A DNA stretch of 64,000 nucleotides, taken from positions 1-64,000 of the forward strand of contig DAIQOA010000003.1 in NCBI GenBank assembly GCA_036788095.1, read 5' to 3'. Shown one piece after another: positions 1-9,062 of this stretch. Source of the DNA: Anaerohabitans sp036788095 (GTDB lineage: Bacteria > Zhuqueibacterota > Zhuqueibacteria > Residuimicrobiales > Residuimicrobiaceae). The notes under the pieces are model-generated. The model was not told the origin of the DNA, ran no database searches, and saw nothing but the letters and a program-made list of their open reading frames with translations. Position 1 is the first letter of the stretch; each line of letters begins with the position of its first letter. Position numbers and translations under genes: made by a program.

Positions 1-529
1 AGCGGTCCACCTGCGCCTCGGGCAGCGGGTAGGTGCCTTCCTGCTCGATCGGGTTTTGCGTGGCCAGCACCAAAAAGGGCGCCGGCAAGGGGAAGGTCTG
101 ATCGCCCAGAGTGACTTGGCGTTCCTGCATGGCCTCCAGCAGGGCGGATTGCACTTTGGCCGGGGAACGGTTGATCTCGTCCGCCAGCACCAGATTGGCA
201 AAGATGGGGCCCTTTTTGGCGTTGAACTGGCCGGAGCGCTGATCATAGATCAGCGTGCCGATGATGTCCGCCGGCAGCAGATCAGGGGTGAACTGAATGC
301 GCTGGAATTGGGTGCGGATGACGGACGACAGTGTTTTGACCGTCATGGTTTTGGCCAGACCTGGAACGCCCTCGAGCAGAATATGGCCGTCCGCCAGCAT
401 GCCGATCAACAGCCGTTCCACCATATACTTTTGGCCGACAATGACTTTGGCGATCTCTGAGGAAATTTTTTCGACGAACGCGCTCTCTTTTTCGATCTTG
501 GCGTGTATCGCCTGAATATCCATGTTCAT
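1..529 (-). CDS. MoxR-family AAA+ ATPase, C-terminal part beyond window
   Basis: The first 176 residues of a MoxR-type ATPase run off the left edge of the window. The Walker A loop reads GVPGLAKT, preceded by LLEG as in this family. The Walker B stretch LVLADEINR and the sensor-like ATQNPIEQEGTYPLPEAQ segment are also visible. MoxR ATPases act as chaperones or metal-insertion factors for proteins with von Willebrand A domains. The next genes upstream (BatD-like, TPR lipoprotein) give the usual Bat/MoxR context. Two ATG codons lie two codons apart (529 and 523) behind a GGGAGG ribosome site, and I chose the outer one. Confidence 0.9.
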   Translation of the reverse strand, partial: MNMDIQAIHAKIEKESAFVEKISSEIAKVIVGQKYMVERLLIGMLADGHILLEGVPGLAKTMTVKTLSSVIRTQFQRIQFTPDLLPADIIGTLIYDQRSGQFNAKKGPIFANLVLADEINRSPAKVQSALLEAMQERQVTLGDQTFPLPAPFLVLATQNPIEQEGTYPLPEAQVDR

Positions 530-540
530 GGAGCCTCCCA

Positions 541-1470
541 TTACATCGATTGGGGTTTTTGAGCCGAACTCGACAACTGAAATTCGAACAACGTGTACAG
601 TCTTTCCAACGTCGGGCGATCGATCCCGGTTCCGGAAAATTTGGCGACATCCGCGCTGCGGATCACCTCCGCCACATCCGCGGCCACCCGGCTTTCAATG
701 GGCAGCGCCGGCAGCGCGGAGAGAAACTCTTCGCTGGTGGCCTCCAGACCCGGCAGGCCATGCTTTTCAGACCAATATCTGCGCAGCAGTCTGGCGAGCC
801 GCGACAGCGCCTCGCCGGTCTCCAACTCGCTGCTGTCCAAGGGAATCTGCGTCTTGAGCTGCTCCAGATACCGCTCCTCGATGGGCTTTTGCTGCTGCGC
901 CTGAGCCAGGACTTTTTCAGCCTGCAGCTTTTTCTTCTTTTGCCGCGTCGAATAGCCGTAGCCCAAAACCGCGAGCAGCAGCAGGGCCAGCGCCAGGTAA
1001 TAAAGCCAATGGTGGGCGCCCGGCTCAGCGACCGGATCCACCACCCTGATCTCAACCCGGTTGGTGAACAGCCGGTATTGTTTGCCGTTGCCCGCATCGG
1101 CGTAGCGGACCGTCAGGCCATTGACATAACCCATGCCCAGGCTGATGGGCCTCAGCGTATATTGAAAATCATGAACCGACAGATTGCGTCCATCCACAAC
1201 CGCCACGCGATTGGCCGAGGAATTGCCGACCACCTCAAAATTCTGCGCCGTAAGGTTTTCGAGTTCGATGACCTCGTAGCGATCCAGATCCCCCTGCCAC
1301 TCCAGCCGGATGGTCACCTGGACGGTCCGATTGAGAGGCGCCGTGGATGATTCGGCAAACGCGGACACGCGGATGCCCTCTGCGGGCAGCGCCGGCGCCG
1401 TCGCAGTTTGTGAGCAGACATAGCTCGCCGCCACAAGAGTCAGGCCGAGCCAAAAAACCCTCCTGTGCAT
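541..1470 (-). CDS. BatD-like membrane-anchored protein
   Basis: Exported protein of 309 residues. An N-terminal signal peptide (MHRRVFWLGLTLVAASYVCS) is followed by a beta-rich Ig-like region to about residue 150, one membrane helix (WLYYLALALLLLAVLGYGY) and a charged cytoplasmic tail of about 135 residues with KKKK just after the helix. This is the topology of BatD/oxygen-tolerance proteins, but it is shorter than the usual 500-600 residue BatD. It lies 11 bp upstream of moxR and 48 bp downstream of a TPR lipoprotein, so all three are probably co-transcribed. I start at the ATG behind GGAAGGAGAG rather than at an in-frame codon six residues earlier. The BatD assignment rests on architecture and context. 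Confidence 0.65.
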   Translation of the reverse strand: MHRRVFWLGLTLVAASYVCSQTATAPALPAEGIRVSAFAESSTAPLNRTVQVTIRLEWQGDLDRYEVIELENLTAQNFEVVGNSSANRVAVVDGRNLSVHDFQYTLRPISLGMGYVNGLTVRYADAGNGKQYRLFTNRVEIRVVDPVAEPGAHHWLYYLALALLLLAVLGYGYSTRQKKKKLQAEKVLAQAQQQKPIEERYLEQLKTQIPLDSSELETGEALSRLARLLRRYWSEKHGLPGLEATSEEFLSALPALPIESRVAADVAEVIRSADVAKFSGTGIDRPTLERLYTLFEFQLSSSAQKPQSM

Positions 1471-1518
1471 ACGCTCTCCTTCCAACAAATCAACACAGCC
1501 CGATGACGATCGAAATAG

Positions 1519-2037
1519 TTATTTCTGGGGACTGGCAGGCTTGTCCGCGGGGGTGTCGCCCAACTGCAGTTCGATTTGACTGATGTCTTGTCCCAAATGA
1601 TCCAGTTCCCATTGAACCGAAGAAGCCAGTTCATGCGTGGGCCATTTCTGCAGAAACTGCTGGTAGGCGGTTTTGGCCTTATCCAATTCCTTCAGATCGT
1701 TGGCGTACAAGTAGCCGATCATAAAGGTCGATTGCTTGACATAGTTGCTGTTGGGGTAATCTTTGACGATGCGCTGGTGGGTGGCCACCGCCTGATTAAA
1801 ATCTTTAAGGTTGTTGGCATAGGTGATGCCCAGCCGGTACAGCGTCTCCGCCGCCCGGGTGGATTGCGGGTAGGCTTTGACCAGGCGTTCGTACAGCTTG
1901 GCCGCCTCGGCCCATTGTTCTTTGTTCTCCAAGTCCAGCGCCTTGGCGCGCAACTGCTCTTCCGTCAGTTTCTCGCCGCAGCCCCATATGAGCGCCGTAA
2001 TGAAAAGCATTCCCAGCAGTCCAGAAGCTCTTCTCAT
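1519..2037 (-). CDS. TPR lipoprotein, first gene of the bat-type operon
   Basis: 172 residues starting behind a strong GGAGGGTGT ribosome site. A lipobox (TALIWGC) places the lipidated cysteine near residue 20. The rest is three to four tetratricopeptide helices pairs (for example AAKLYERLVKAYPQS and AVATHQRIVKDYPNS), resembling BamD/YbgF-type outer-membrane-associated TPR proteins. It precedes the BatD-like and MoxR genes on the same strand. In Bat operons TPR proteins (BatC/BatE) are common partners, so a scaffolding role at the envelope is a reasonable inference. It is too short for a full BamD, and a general assembly role cannot be excluded. Confidence 0.75.
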   Translation of the reverse strand: MRRASGLLGMLFITALIWGCGEKLTEEQLRAKALDLENKEQWAEAAKLYERLVKAYPQSTRAAETLYRLGITYANNLKDFNQAVATHQRIVKDYPNSNYVKQSTFMIGYLYANDLKELDKAKTAYQQFLQKWPTHELASSVQWELDHLGQDISQIELQLGDTPADKPASPQK

Positions 2038-2184
2038 ACACCCTCCGATCAGTGAATGGCCTGTCTATCGCTTAATAGTCCGGCGGCGCTTTTGTACGCC
2101 GCCGAATGTGATGCCGTTTGCCGCATTGATCTGCTCTGCGCAGAATACTTGCTAAAACCGGCAAAGTTCCACTAAAAAAACAGT

Positions 2185-4803
2185 TTATTCACTTTTTTTC
2201 TTAAAATCAAGCGAATTATCCTTCACCTGCACCACGATTGTCGAACCCGGCGGAAAATCACCCTGCAGCAGCCGCATGGACAGGGGATTGATCAGCTCCT
2301 TCTGGATCAACCGCTTCAGCGGACGGGCGCCGAAGACCGGATCAAAGCCCTTTTCCGCCAGCCACGCCTCTGCCTTGGCTGAGAGCTGCAGAACCAGTTC
2401 TTTGCCCTGCAACAGCTGATGAATCTGTTTCATCTGCAAGCGGACGATCTGGGCGATATGCGCCTGGCTCAGGCTGTGGAACACGATGACCTCGTCAATG
2501 CGGTTGAGAAACTCGGGCCGCAGGCTGCTTTTAAGCAGACTGTGCACCTGCGCGGTGATCTCGTCGTGGATCTGTTCGCGGTTCTCATCCGTGATGCGTT
2601 GCGATTGTTCCATGATGTACGGCGCGCCGATGTTGGAGGTCATGATGATAATGGTGTTGTTGAAATTCACCGTGCGGCCCTGGTTGTCGGTCAGCCGGCC
2701 GTCGTCCAGCACCTGCAGCAGTACGTTGAACACCTCGGGGTGGGCTTTTTCGATCTCATCCAGCAGAACCACCGCATAGGGCTTGCGCCGCACCGCTTCG
2801 GTCAGCTGGCCGCCCTCTTCATAGCCGACATATCCCGGCGGCGCGCCGATGAGGCGGGAGACCGTGTGCCGTTCACCATACTCGGACATGTCGATGCGCA
2901 CCATGGCGCGCTCGTCGTCGAACAGGAACTCCGCCAGCGCCCGCGCCAGCTCGGTCTTGCCCACACCGGTTGAGCCGAGGAAAATGAACGAACCGATGGG
3001 ATGGTTGGCGGACTGCAGTCCGGCGCGACTGCGGCGGATCGCATGGGCCACGGCCGAGACCGCCTCCTCCTGATTGATCAGCCGTTGATGGATGCGGTCC
3101 TCCATATGGATAAGCTTTTCCTTTTCACCCTCCAGCATGCGGGTGATCGGGATGCCGGTCCATTTGGCCACCACCTCGGCCACATCCTCTTCGTCCACCT
3201 CCTCCTTCAGCATTCTGCGATCTTTTTGCAGGTCCACCAAGCGGAGGTTGCCCTCTTTGAGCTTTTTCTCCAGTTCCACCAGACGGCCGTATTTCAATTC
3301 AGCGGCCTTGGCCAGATCGCCTTCGCGCTCCGCCGCGGCCATGGCGGTGCGGCTTTGCTCGATCTGCTCCTTGAGTCCGCGGATCTCGCTGATCGCCTGT
3401 TTCTCCAGCTGCCAGTGGGCTTTCAGCTGGCGCCGCGATTCATCCAGCTCGGCCAGATCCTTGTCCACTTCCTGAAGGCGTTTGGCCGACGCCGCATCGC
3501 TCTCTTTCTTCAGCGCCTGGCGTTCGATCTCCAGCTGTTTATACTTGCGCTCGACCTCGTCCAACTCCACAGGCATCGAGTCGATTTCGATGCGCAACTT
3601 GGAGGCCGCTTCGTCGATCAGATCGATGGCCTTGTCGGGCAGAAAGCGATCGCTGATGTAGCGGTCCGACAGCGCGGCCGCAGCCACCAGCGCGTTATCC
3701 TGAATGCGCACGCCGTGATGCACTTCGTATTTTTCCTTCAGGCCGCGCAGAATCGACACCGTTTCCTCCACCGAGGGCGGGTTGATCAAAATGGGCTGAA
3801 ACCGCCGTTCCAGGGCCGCGTCCTTTTCTATGTGTTTGCGGTATTCGTCCAGCGTGGTGGCGCCGATGCAGTGCAGCTCACCGCGCGCCAGCGCCGGTTT
3901 GAGCATATTGGACGCGTCCATGGCGCCCTCGGCGGCGCCGGCGCCCACCAGCGTATGCAGTTCGTCGATGAAGAGAATGAACCGCTCTTCGCCCTCGTGG
4001 ATCTCCCGCAGTACGGCCTTGAGCCGTTCCTCAAATTCGCCGCGGAACTTGGCGCCGGCGATCAGGCTGCCCAGGTCCAGGGCCATGATCCGTTTATTCT
4101 TGAGGTTCTCCGGCACATCGCCCTGAACGATGCGCTGGGCGATGCCCTCCACGACCGCGGTTTTACCCACCCCCGGCTCGCCGATGACCACTGGGTTATT
4201 TTTCGTCCGGCGCGACAGCACCTGCAGCACGCGACGGATCTCATCATCGCGACCGATCACCGGATCCAGCTTGCCGGTGGAGGCCAGTTCGTTGAGATCG
4301 CGGGCATAGCGCTTTAACGCCTGATACTTTTCCTCCGGCGCCTGGTCCGTCACCCGTTGTGAGCCGCGCAGCTCCTTGAGCACGGTCAAGATCACATCCC
4401 GGCTGACGCCGAATTCTCGCAGCGTCTGGCCGGCGATGGTCTGATCCTCGCACAGACCGAGCAGAATATGTTCGACGCTGATATAGTCATCCTTGAGCCG
4501 GCTCGCCTCTTTCACTGCGGTCTCTAACACCGCATTGGCAGCCGACGAGATATACATCTGTCCAAGGCCGCCGCCCTTAACCTGCGGCAGCTGCTCAATG
4601 GCCGATGCCGCGCGATTTCTCACCACATCGGGCTCTTCGCCGATCTTTTTCAGGATCGTGCGGCTCATGGCATCCGCCGGCTCCAGCAACACATAGAGCA
4701 GATGCACCGGTTCGATCTGCTGCTGTCCGTGCTCAGAGGCCAGCTGCTGCGCCCGGTTCAACGCCTCCTGGGATTTAACCGTCAATTTGTCAAAAGAGAT
4801 CAT
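2185..4803 (-). CDS. clpB: ClpB disaggregase
   Basis: 872 residues, the normal length for ClpB. The N-terminal Clp repeat domain spans about 1-145. The first AAA+ module has Walker A GEPGVGKT (208-215) and Walker B ILFIDE (276-281). A long coiled-coil middle domain (about 410-520, rich in Q/E/K/R) separates it from the second AAA+ module, whose Walker A GSTGVGKT lies near residue 608. The middle domain and the absence of a ClpP-binding loop distinguish ClpB from ClpA/ClpC. It rescues aggregated proteins together with DnaK/DnaJ, whose genes lie immediately upstream. It starts 66 bp after dnaK, behind GGGGAG, with an intercistronic hairpin between them, so co-transcription is likely. Confidence 0.97.
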   Translation of the reverse strand: MISFDKLTVKSQEALNRAQQLASEHGQQQIEPVHLLYVLLEPADAMSRTILKKIGEEPDVVRNRAASAIEQLPQVKGGGLGQMYISSAANAVLETAVKEASRLKDDYISVEHILLGLCEDQTIAGQTLREFGVSRDVILTVLKELRGSQRVTDQAPEEKYQALKRYARDLNELASTGKLDPVIGRDDEIRRVLQVLSRRTKNNPVVIGEPGVGKTAVVEGIAQRIVQGDVPENLKNKRIMALDLGSLIAGAKFRGEFEERLKAVLREIHEGEERFILFIDELHTLVGAGAAEGAMDASNMLKPALARGELHCIGATTLDEYRKHIEKDAALERRFQPILINPPSVEETVSILRGLKEKYEVHHGVRIQDNALVAAAALSDRYISDRFLPDKAIDLIDEAASKLRIEIDSMPVELDEVERKYKQLEIERQALKKESDAASAKRLQEVDKDLAELDESRRQLKAHWQLEKQAISEIRGLKEQIEQSRTAMAAAEREGDLAKAAELKYGRLVELEKKLKEGNLRLVDLQKDRRMLKEEVDEEDVAEVVAKWTGIPITRMLEGEKEKLIHMEDRIHQRLINQEEAVSAVAHAIRRSRAGLQSANHPIGSFIFLGSTGVGKTELARALAEFLFDDERAMVRIDMSEYGERHTVSRLIGAPPGYVGYEEGGQLTEAVRRKPYAVVLLDEIEKAHPEVFNVLLQVLDDGRLTDNQGRTVNFNNTIIIMTSNIGAPYIMEQSQRITDENREQIHDEITAQVHSLLKSSLRPEFLNRIDEVIVFHSLSQAHIAQIVRLQMKQIHQLLQGKELVLQLSAKAEAWLAEKGFDPVFGARPLKRLIQKELINPLSMRLLQGDFPPGSTIVVQVKDNSLDFKKKSE

Positions 4804-4828
4804 AGGATGCGATACTCCCCATATTATA

Positions 4829-4855
4829 ATGCCGGGCTTTTTTCAAGCCCGGCAT
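4829..4855. other. Perfect 11-bp hairpin between dnaK and clpB
   Basis: The arms ATGCCGGGCTT and AAGCCCGGCAT are exact complements around a 5-base loop. No T-run follows on either strand, so it does not look like an intrinsic terminator. In the dnaK-to-clpB direction it lies between the two genes and could be an mRNA processing or stability element, which would allow different amounts of the two chaperones. A TATAAT sequence directly follows it on the minus strand but lacks a properly spaced -35. Confidence 0.6.
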
Positions 4856-4869
4856 CTTACTGATCAGCC

Positions 4870-6783
4870 TTATTTCTTATCGTCCACTACTTCAAAATCC
4901 GCCTCCTCGGCATCCGGCTTTTTCGGCTCATCCGAGCTGCCGGGTCCGGGCTCCGCAGCGCTCTGGGCGCCCGCAGTCTGGGCGCCGGCCGCTTCATACA
5001 TCTTGCTGGCCATCTGGTGCAACAGCTGGGTCAGCGCTTCGATGCCGGATTTGATCTCCTGCAGGTTCTCGGTCTTGACCGCTTCCCGCAGCCGGCCGAC
5101 ACCGGCTTCCAATTTGTTCTTGGTTTCAGAATCGATCTTGTCGCCCGCATCCTTGATCTGCTTTTCGGTCTGATAGATGATCTGATCCGCCTGGTTGCGG
5201 GTGTCGATCAATTCGCGTTTCTTCTTATCCTCAGCCGCATGCGCCTTGGCGTCATTGACCATCTTTTCCACCTCATCCTTGCTCAGACCCGTGGAGGCGG
5301 TAATGCGGATGGACTGCTCCTTATTGGTCGCTTTATCCTTGGCGGAAACGTTGAGAATGCCGTTGGCATCGATGTCAAAAGTCACCTCGATCTGCGGCAC
5401 GCCGCGCGGCGCGGGTGGAATGCCGTCGAGATGAAAACGGCCCAGGGTGCGGCTGTCCACGGCCATCTCGCGCTCGCCCTGAAGCACATGAATCTCCACC
5501 GAGGTCTGACTGTCAGAGGCCGTGGAGAACACCTCGGATTTGCGCGTCGGAATGGTGGTGTTCTTTTCGATGATCTTGGTCGCCACACCCCCCAGCGTCT
5601 CAATGCCCAGCGAAAGCGGAGTGACGTCCAGCAGCAGCACGTCTTTCACGTCGCCGCCGAGCACGCCGCCCTGAATCGCAGCGCCGACCGCCACCACCTC
5701 GTCGGGATTGACGCCGCGGTGAGGCTCTTTGCCGAACAGATCGCGGACGATCTGCTGCACCTTGGGCATGCGTGTGGAACCGCCCACCAGCACCACCTCA
5801 TCGATCTGCTGGGCTGAAAGTCCGGCATCCTTGAGCGCGATCCGGCAGGGCTCTACCGTGCGCTGGAAAAGCGCATCGCACAATTGTTCGAACTTGGCGC
5901 GAGTCAGCGTCATGCTCAGGTGTTTGGGACCGGAATCCGTAGCCGTGATGAACGGCAGATTGATCTCGGTCTGCGCGGTGGTGGACAGCTCGCACTTGGC
6001 TTTTTCCGCCGCCTCTTTCAGACGCTGCACCGCCATGGGATCCTTGGATAGATCCACGCCCTCCAGCTTGACGAACTCATCCACCATCCAGTCGATGATG
6101 CGCTGATCGAAATCATCGCCGCCGAGGTGGGTGTCGCCGTTGGTGGACTTGACCTCGAACACGCCGTCGCCGATCTCCAGAACCGAGATGTCAAAGGTTC
6201 CACCGCCCAAATCGAACACCGCGATCTTTTCATTCTTCTTTTTATCCAACCCGTAAGCCAGAGAAGCGGCGGTCGGTTCATTGATAATGCGGCGCACATT
6301 CAGCCCGGCGATCTCGCCGGCCTCTTTGGTGGCCTGGCGCTGACTGTCGTTGAAATAAGCCGGAACCGTGATGACCGCATCGGTTACTTTTTGGCCCAGA
6401 TAATCCTCCGCCGTCTGTCGCATCTTTTGCAGAATCATCGCCGAGATCTCTTGCGGCGTGTACTCTTTTTCATCGGTCTTGACTTTGACCACATCGTTCT
6501 GGCCGCGGATGATCTTGTAGGGAACCTCCTCCTGCTCGCTATGCACTTCGTCGTAACGCCGCCCCATAAATCGTTTGATGGAATAGATGGTTTTCTGTGG
6601 ATTGGTGATAGCCTGACGTTTTGCCACCTGGCCCACCAGCCTTTCGCCGGTCTTGGTAAACGCCACTACCGACGGCGTGGTGCGCGCGCCTTCGGAATTG
6701 GGTATGACTACCGGCTCGCCGCCCTCCATCACCGCAACACACGAATTGGTGGTTCCCAGATCGATGCCGATTATTTTTCCCAT
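4870..6783 (-). CDS. dnaK: Hsp70 chaperone DnaK
   Basis: 637 residues, full length. The nucleotide-binding domain opens with GIDLGTTNSCVAV (about 4-16) and contains the phosphate-2 motif DLGGGTFDIS near residue 195. The substrate-binding domain and a helical lid follow, and the C-terminus is acidic (EEADFEVVDDKK), as in bacterial DnaK. It acts with a J-protein and GrpE in folding. A J-protein gene lies about 2.3 kb upstream on the same strand, but grpE is not in the window. The ATG sits behind GGGAGAG. I see no CIRCE inverted repeat and no clear heat-shock sigma promoter in the upstream 260 bp. Confidence 0.98.
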   Translation of the reverse strand: MGKIIGIDLGTTNSCVAVMEGGEPVVIPNSEGARTTPSVVAFTKTGERLVGQVAKRQAITNPQKTIYSIKRFMGRRYDEVHSEQEEVPYKIIRGQNDVVKVKTDEKEYTPQEISAMILQKMRQTAEDYLGQKVTDAVITVPAYFNDSQRQATKEAGEIAGLNVRRIINEPTAASLAYGLDKKKNEKIAVFDLGGGTFDISVLEIGDGVFEVKSTNGDTHLGGDDFDQRIIDWMVDEFVKLEGVDLSKDPMAVQRLKEAAEKAKCELSTTAQTEINLPFITATDSGPKHLSMTLTRAKFEQLCDALFQRTVEPCRIALKDAGLSAQQIDEVVLVGGSTRMPKVQQIVRDLFGKEPHRGVNPDEVVAVGAAIQGGVLGGDVKDVLLLDVTPLSLGIETLGGVATKIIEKNTTIPTRKSEVFSTASDSQTSVEIHVLQGEREMAVDSRTLGRFHLDGIPPAPRGVPQIEVTFDIDANGILNVSAKDKATNKEQSIRITASTGLSKDEVEKMVNDAKAHAAEDKKKRELIDTRNQADQIIYQTEKQIKDAGDKIDSETKNKLEAGVGRLREAVKTENLQEIKSGIEALTQLLHQMASKMYEAAGAQTAGAQSAAEPGPGSSDEPKKPDAEEADFEVVDDKK

Positions 6784-6943
6784 GGTAATGCTCTCCCTCT
6801 ATGTTTAATAATGATATTTATCCGCACAGATCATACCTATTAAAGACAAGCGTAATGCAAAACCTGACCTGTACACCTATTCCCTTAAACTTAACAAATC
6901 TCATGCCAGGAGGTATGCATGAAAAAATATAATGCTAAAACAC

Positions 6944-6985
6944 AAAAAAACAGGCAGATAAATTAAAGCCCATTATCTGCCTGTT
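6944..6985 (-). terminator. Intrinsic terminator after the FmdB-type gene
   Basis: On the minus strand AACAGGCAGATAA and TTATCTGCCTGTT form a perfect 13-bp stem with an 11-base loop, followed by a run of seven T. It lies about 70 bp downstream of the FmdB-type gene stop and separates that gene from dnaK. Confidence 0.8.
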
Positions 6986-7053
6986 ATTAAGGTTATATCT
7001 GCCATATCGCCCATAAATACGCCACAATGGCAGAAGGACGGGCAAAAACGTAC

Positions 7054-7410
7054 TCAAGCGGCTGCTTTGTCGGATTTGCTTTTGGTCTCTTTGGTTTTGT
7101 CAGGTGAGGAGCCTGCTGGTTTGCTGTCAGCGGGCTTGGGCTCGGTTGTTTTAGAGCCGGCAGTTTCCTTATTTTGACTGCTCTCGCCGGCGGCGGGTGA
7201 ATGAGAGGACGATGCAGTGGAAGAATTGCTCTTTTTGTAATCCGTGATGTAAAAACCGGATCCTTTGAAAATCAGTCCCATCCCCGCTCCCATCAACCGC
7301 TGAACCGGGCCGGCACATTGGGGGCAAGTCGTAATCGGTGCGTCGCTCATTTTCTGAAATGCTTCGAACCGGTAATCGCACAGGGTGCAGCGGTATTCGT
7401 ACGTCGGCAT
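7054..7410 (-). CDS. FmdB-type zinc ribbon protein
   Basis: 118 residues. The first 45 residues form a zinc ribbon of the FmdB/CxxC_CxxC_SSSS family, starting MPTYEYRCTLCDYRFE with a second CPQC pair. The GLIFKGSGFYITDYK segment is the signature that usually follows. The remaining half is a low-complexity tail rich in S, K, T, P and A, unlikely to be folded. Family members are proposed regulators or metal-binding adaptors with no firmly established role. The ATG follows GAGGATAGGAT. It stands between the htrA terminator upstream and its own terminator downstream, so it is probably monocistronic. Confidence 0.88.
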   Translation of the reverse strand: MPTYEYRCTLCDYRFEAFQKMSDAPITTCPQCAGPVQRLMGAGMGLIFKGSGFYITDYKKSNSSTASSSHSPAAGESSQNKETAGSKTTEPKPADSKPAGSSPDKTKETKSKSDKAAA

Positions 7411-7442
7411 ATCCTATCCTCTTTCCTTTGCACAAACAATAA

Positions 7443-7477
7443 AAATCCCGGCCGGGATGAGACATCCCGGCCGGGGG
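7443..7477 (-). terminator. Terminator after the HtrA gene
   Basis: CCCGGCCGGGATG and CATCCCGGCCGGG form a perfect 13-bp GC-rich stem with a 3-base loop. On the minus strand it is followed by ATTTTTATT. It lies 10 bp after the htrA stop codon. Confidence 0.85.
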
Positions 7478-7486
7478 ATTACAGCG

Positions 7487-8986
7487 CTATTTCTTTTTCG
7501 GCACGCGCAGGGCGCGCAGATAGCTGTTGTCGTCGCGGAAGATGCGCAGCAGAACCACATCGTCCTCTTTCAGGCCTTTCACCGCCGCCTGATAATCGCG
7601 GACGGATTTGACCGGTTTGTTATTGACCGAGGTGATGATGTCGCCGCGCTCGATGCCTTTGCGGTCCGCCGGTGAATTGGGGGTAACGCGGCTGACCACC
7701 ACGCCGCTCACATTTTGGGCGCCGAGCCGTTCCGCCAGCTGATCGGTCAGCTCTTGCACGGTGATGCCCAGTTGCTGCGCTTGGTCTTCGCCGGCCACAG
7801 CGGTTTCTGTTTCACCCTCAGTGGGACGTTCGCCCAGTTTGACCGACAGCTTTTTCTCTTTCTGGTTGCGCCAGACCAGCATGTCGATGCTGGCGCCCGG
7901 CGCCAGGCCGGCGACAAAATTGGTCAACTGCTCAGAGCCGGCGATCTCGGTGTTGTTGATCTTGAGAATGATGTCATCTTTTTCCAATCCGGCTTTTTCC
8001 GCCGGTCCATCCTCGACCACCTTTTGCACCAGGGCGCCGCTGACCTGGCTCAGTCCCATGGCCTTGGCCATATCCTCATCCAGCGACTGCACGTATACGC
8101 CCAGCCAGCCGCGGGTGACTTTGCCTTTGCTGATCAGTTGTTCCATGATGTTCTTGGCCAAGTTGACCGGAATGGCAAAACCGATGCCGACGTTCGCCTG
8201 TCCGACGATCGCCGTGTTGATGCCCACCAGTTCGCCGCGCAGATTGACCAAGGCGCCGCCGCTGTTGCCGGGATTGATGGCCGCATCGGTTTGGATAAAG
8301 TCCTGATAGGTGAGCCGCGACCCGCTGCCGAGACCGGACAGGGATCGTCCTTTGGCGCTGACGATGCCGGCGGTCACGGTGTTCTGCAGCTCATCGGAGA
8401 AGGGATTGCCGATGGCCATCACCCATTCGCCCACCTGCAGTTTATCCGAATCACCCAGGTTGACGGTCGGCAGTCCGCTCTTTTCGATCTTGATCACCGC
8501 CACATCGCTTCCCGGATCCTTGCCGACAACCTTGGCTTCATACTCTTTGCGGTTGATGGTGACCGTGATCTCATCCGCATCGCTGATCACATGATTGTTG
8601 GTGATGATATAGCCGTCCGGGTTGACGATCACACCCGATCCCAGTCCGCGCATGACCCGTTCCTGGCTGCCCTCCGGTAGATCAAAAAACTGACGGAAAA
8701 AAGGATCGTTTAAAAATGGATGGCTGGGCTGTTTGACGGTTTGCGTGCTGTTGATGGTCACCACCGCCGGATTGGCGATCTGGGCGACATGGACAAACGC
8801 CTTGCTCAAATTCTGCAGCCCTGCCAATTCCTCCGGCACAGGTTCATTGGCGCCCAGCGGTACCGGATTGCGACTTGCGGCAACCTCTCCCACCAGTCCG
8901 CTGAAATTAGCCGACAACACCAGCATGGCGGTCATGCCGATAAACACGCCGAGAAACAAAAGCACGATATTCTTTCTGCTTTTCAT
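7487..8986 (-). CDS. HtrA/DegP-type periplasmic serine protease
   Basis: 499 residues. An N-terminal signal or anchor segment (about 7-26) leads into a trypsin-like domain with the triad His132 (TNNHV), Asp161 (GSDVAV) and Ser242 (GNSGGA), then two PDZ domains (about 275-360 and 390-495). This is the full Do/DegP architecture for degrading or refolding misfolded envelope proteins. Between the PDZ domains is an acidic linker (PTEGETETAVAGEDQ). I start at the ATG behind GAAAGGATATGTC. An ATG four to six codons upstream is possible but has a weaker ribosome site. A strong terminator follows the gene, so it is probably transcribed alone. Confidence 0.95.
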   Translation of the reverse strand: MKSRKNIVLLFLGVFIGMTAMLVLSANFSGLVGEVAASRNPVPLGANEPVPEELAGLQNLSKAFVHVAQIANPAVVTINSTQTVKQPSHPFLNDPFFRQFFDLPEGSQERVMRGLGSGVIVNPDGYIITNNHVISDADEITVTINRKEYEAKVVGKDPGSDVAVIKIEKSGLPTVNLGDSDKLQVGEWVMAIGNPFSDELQNTVTAGIVSAKGRSLSGLGSGSRLTYQDFIQTDAAINPGNSGGALVNLRGELVGINTAIVGQANVGIGFAIPVNLAKNIMEQLISKGKVTRGWLGVYVQSLDEDMAKAMGLSQVSGALVQKVVEDGPAEKAGLEKDDIILKINNTEIAGSEQLTNFVAGLAPGASIDMLVWRNQKEKKLSVKLGERPTEGETETAVAGEDQAQQLGITVQELTDQLAERLGAQNVSGVVVSRVTPNSPADRKGIERGDIITSVNNKPVKSVRDYQAAVKGLKEDDVVLLRIFRDDNSYLRALRVPKKK

Positions 8987-9062
8987 GACATATCCTTTCA
9001 TCATCTATCCGTTCGGTTATGGGAACGGAGATTGAACGAGACAAAAGCGACCAGGTTCCGCC

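Noticed and set aside
3001..4317. 438-codon frame antisense to clpB
   Set aside because: Shadow of clpB with biased composition and no domain.
6784..6940. CIRCE element or sigma32 promoter upstream of dnaK
   Set aside because: No TTAGCACTC-N9-GAGTGCTAA dyad and no CTTGAA/CCCCAT pair. A TTGCAT and a TATGAT are present but are 19 bases apart, so I do not call a promoter.
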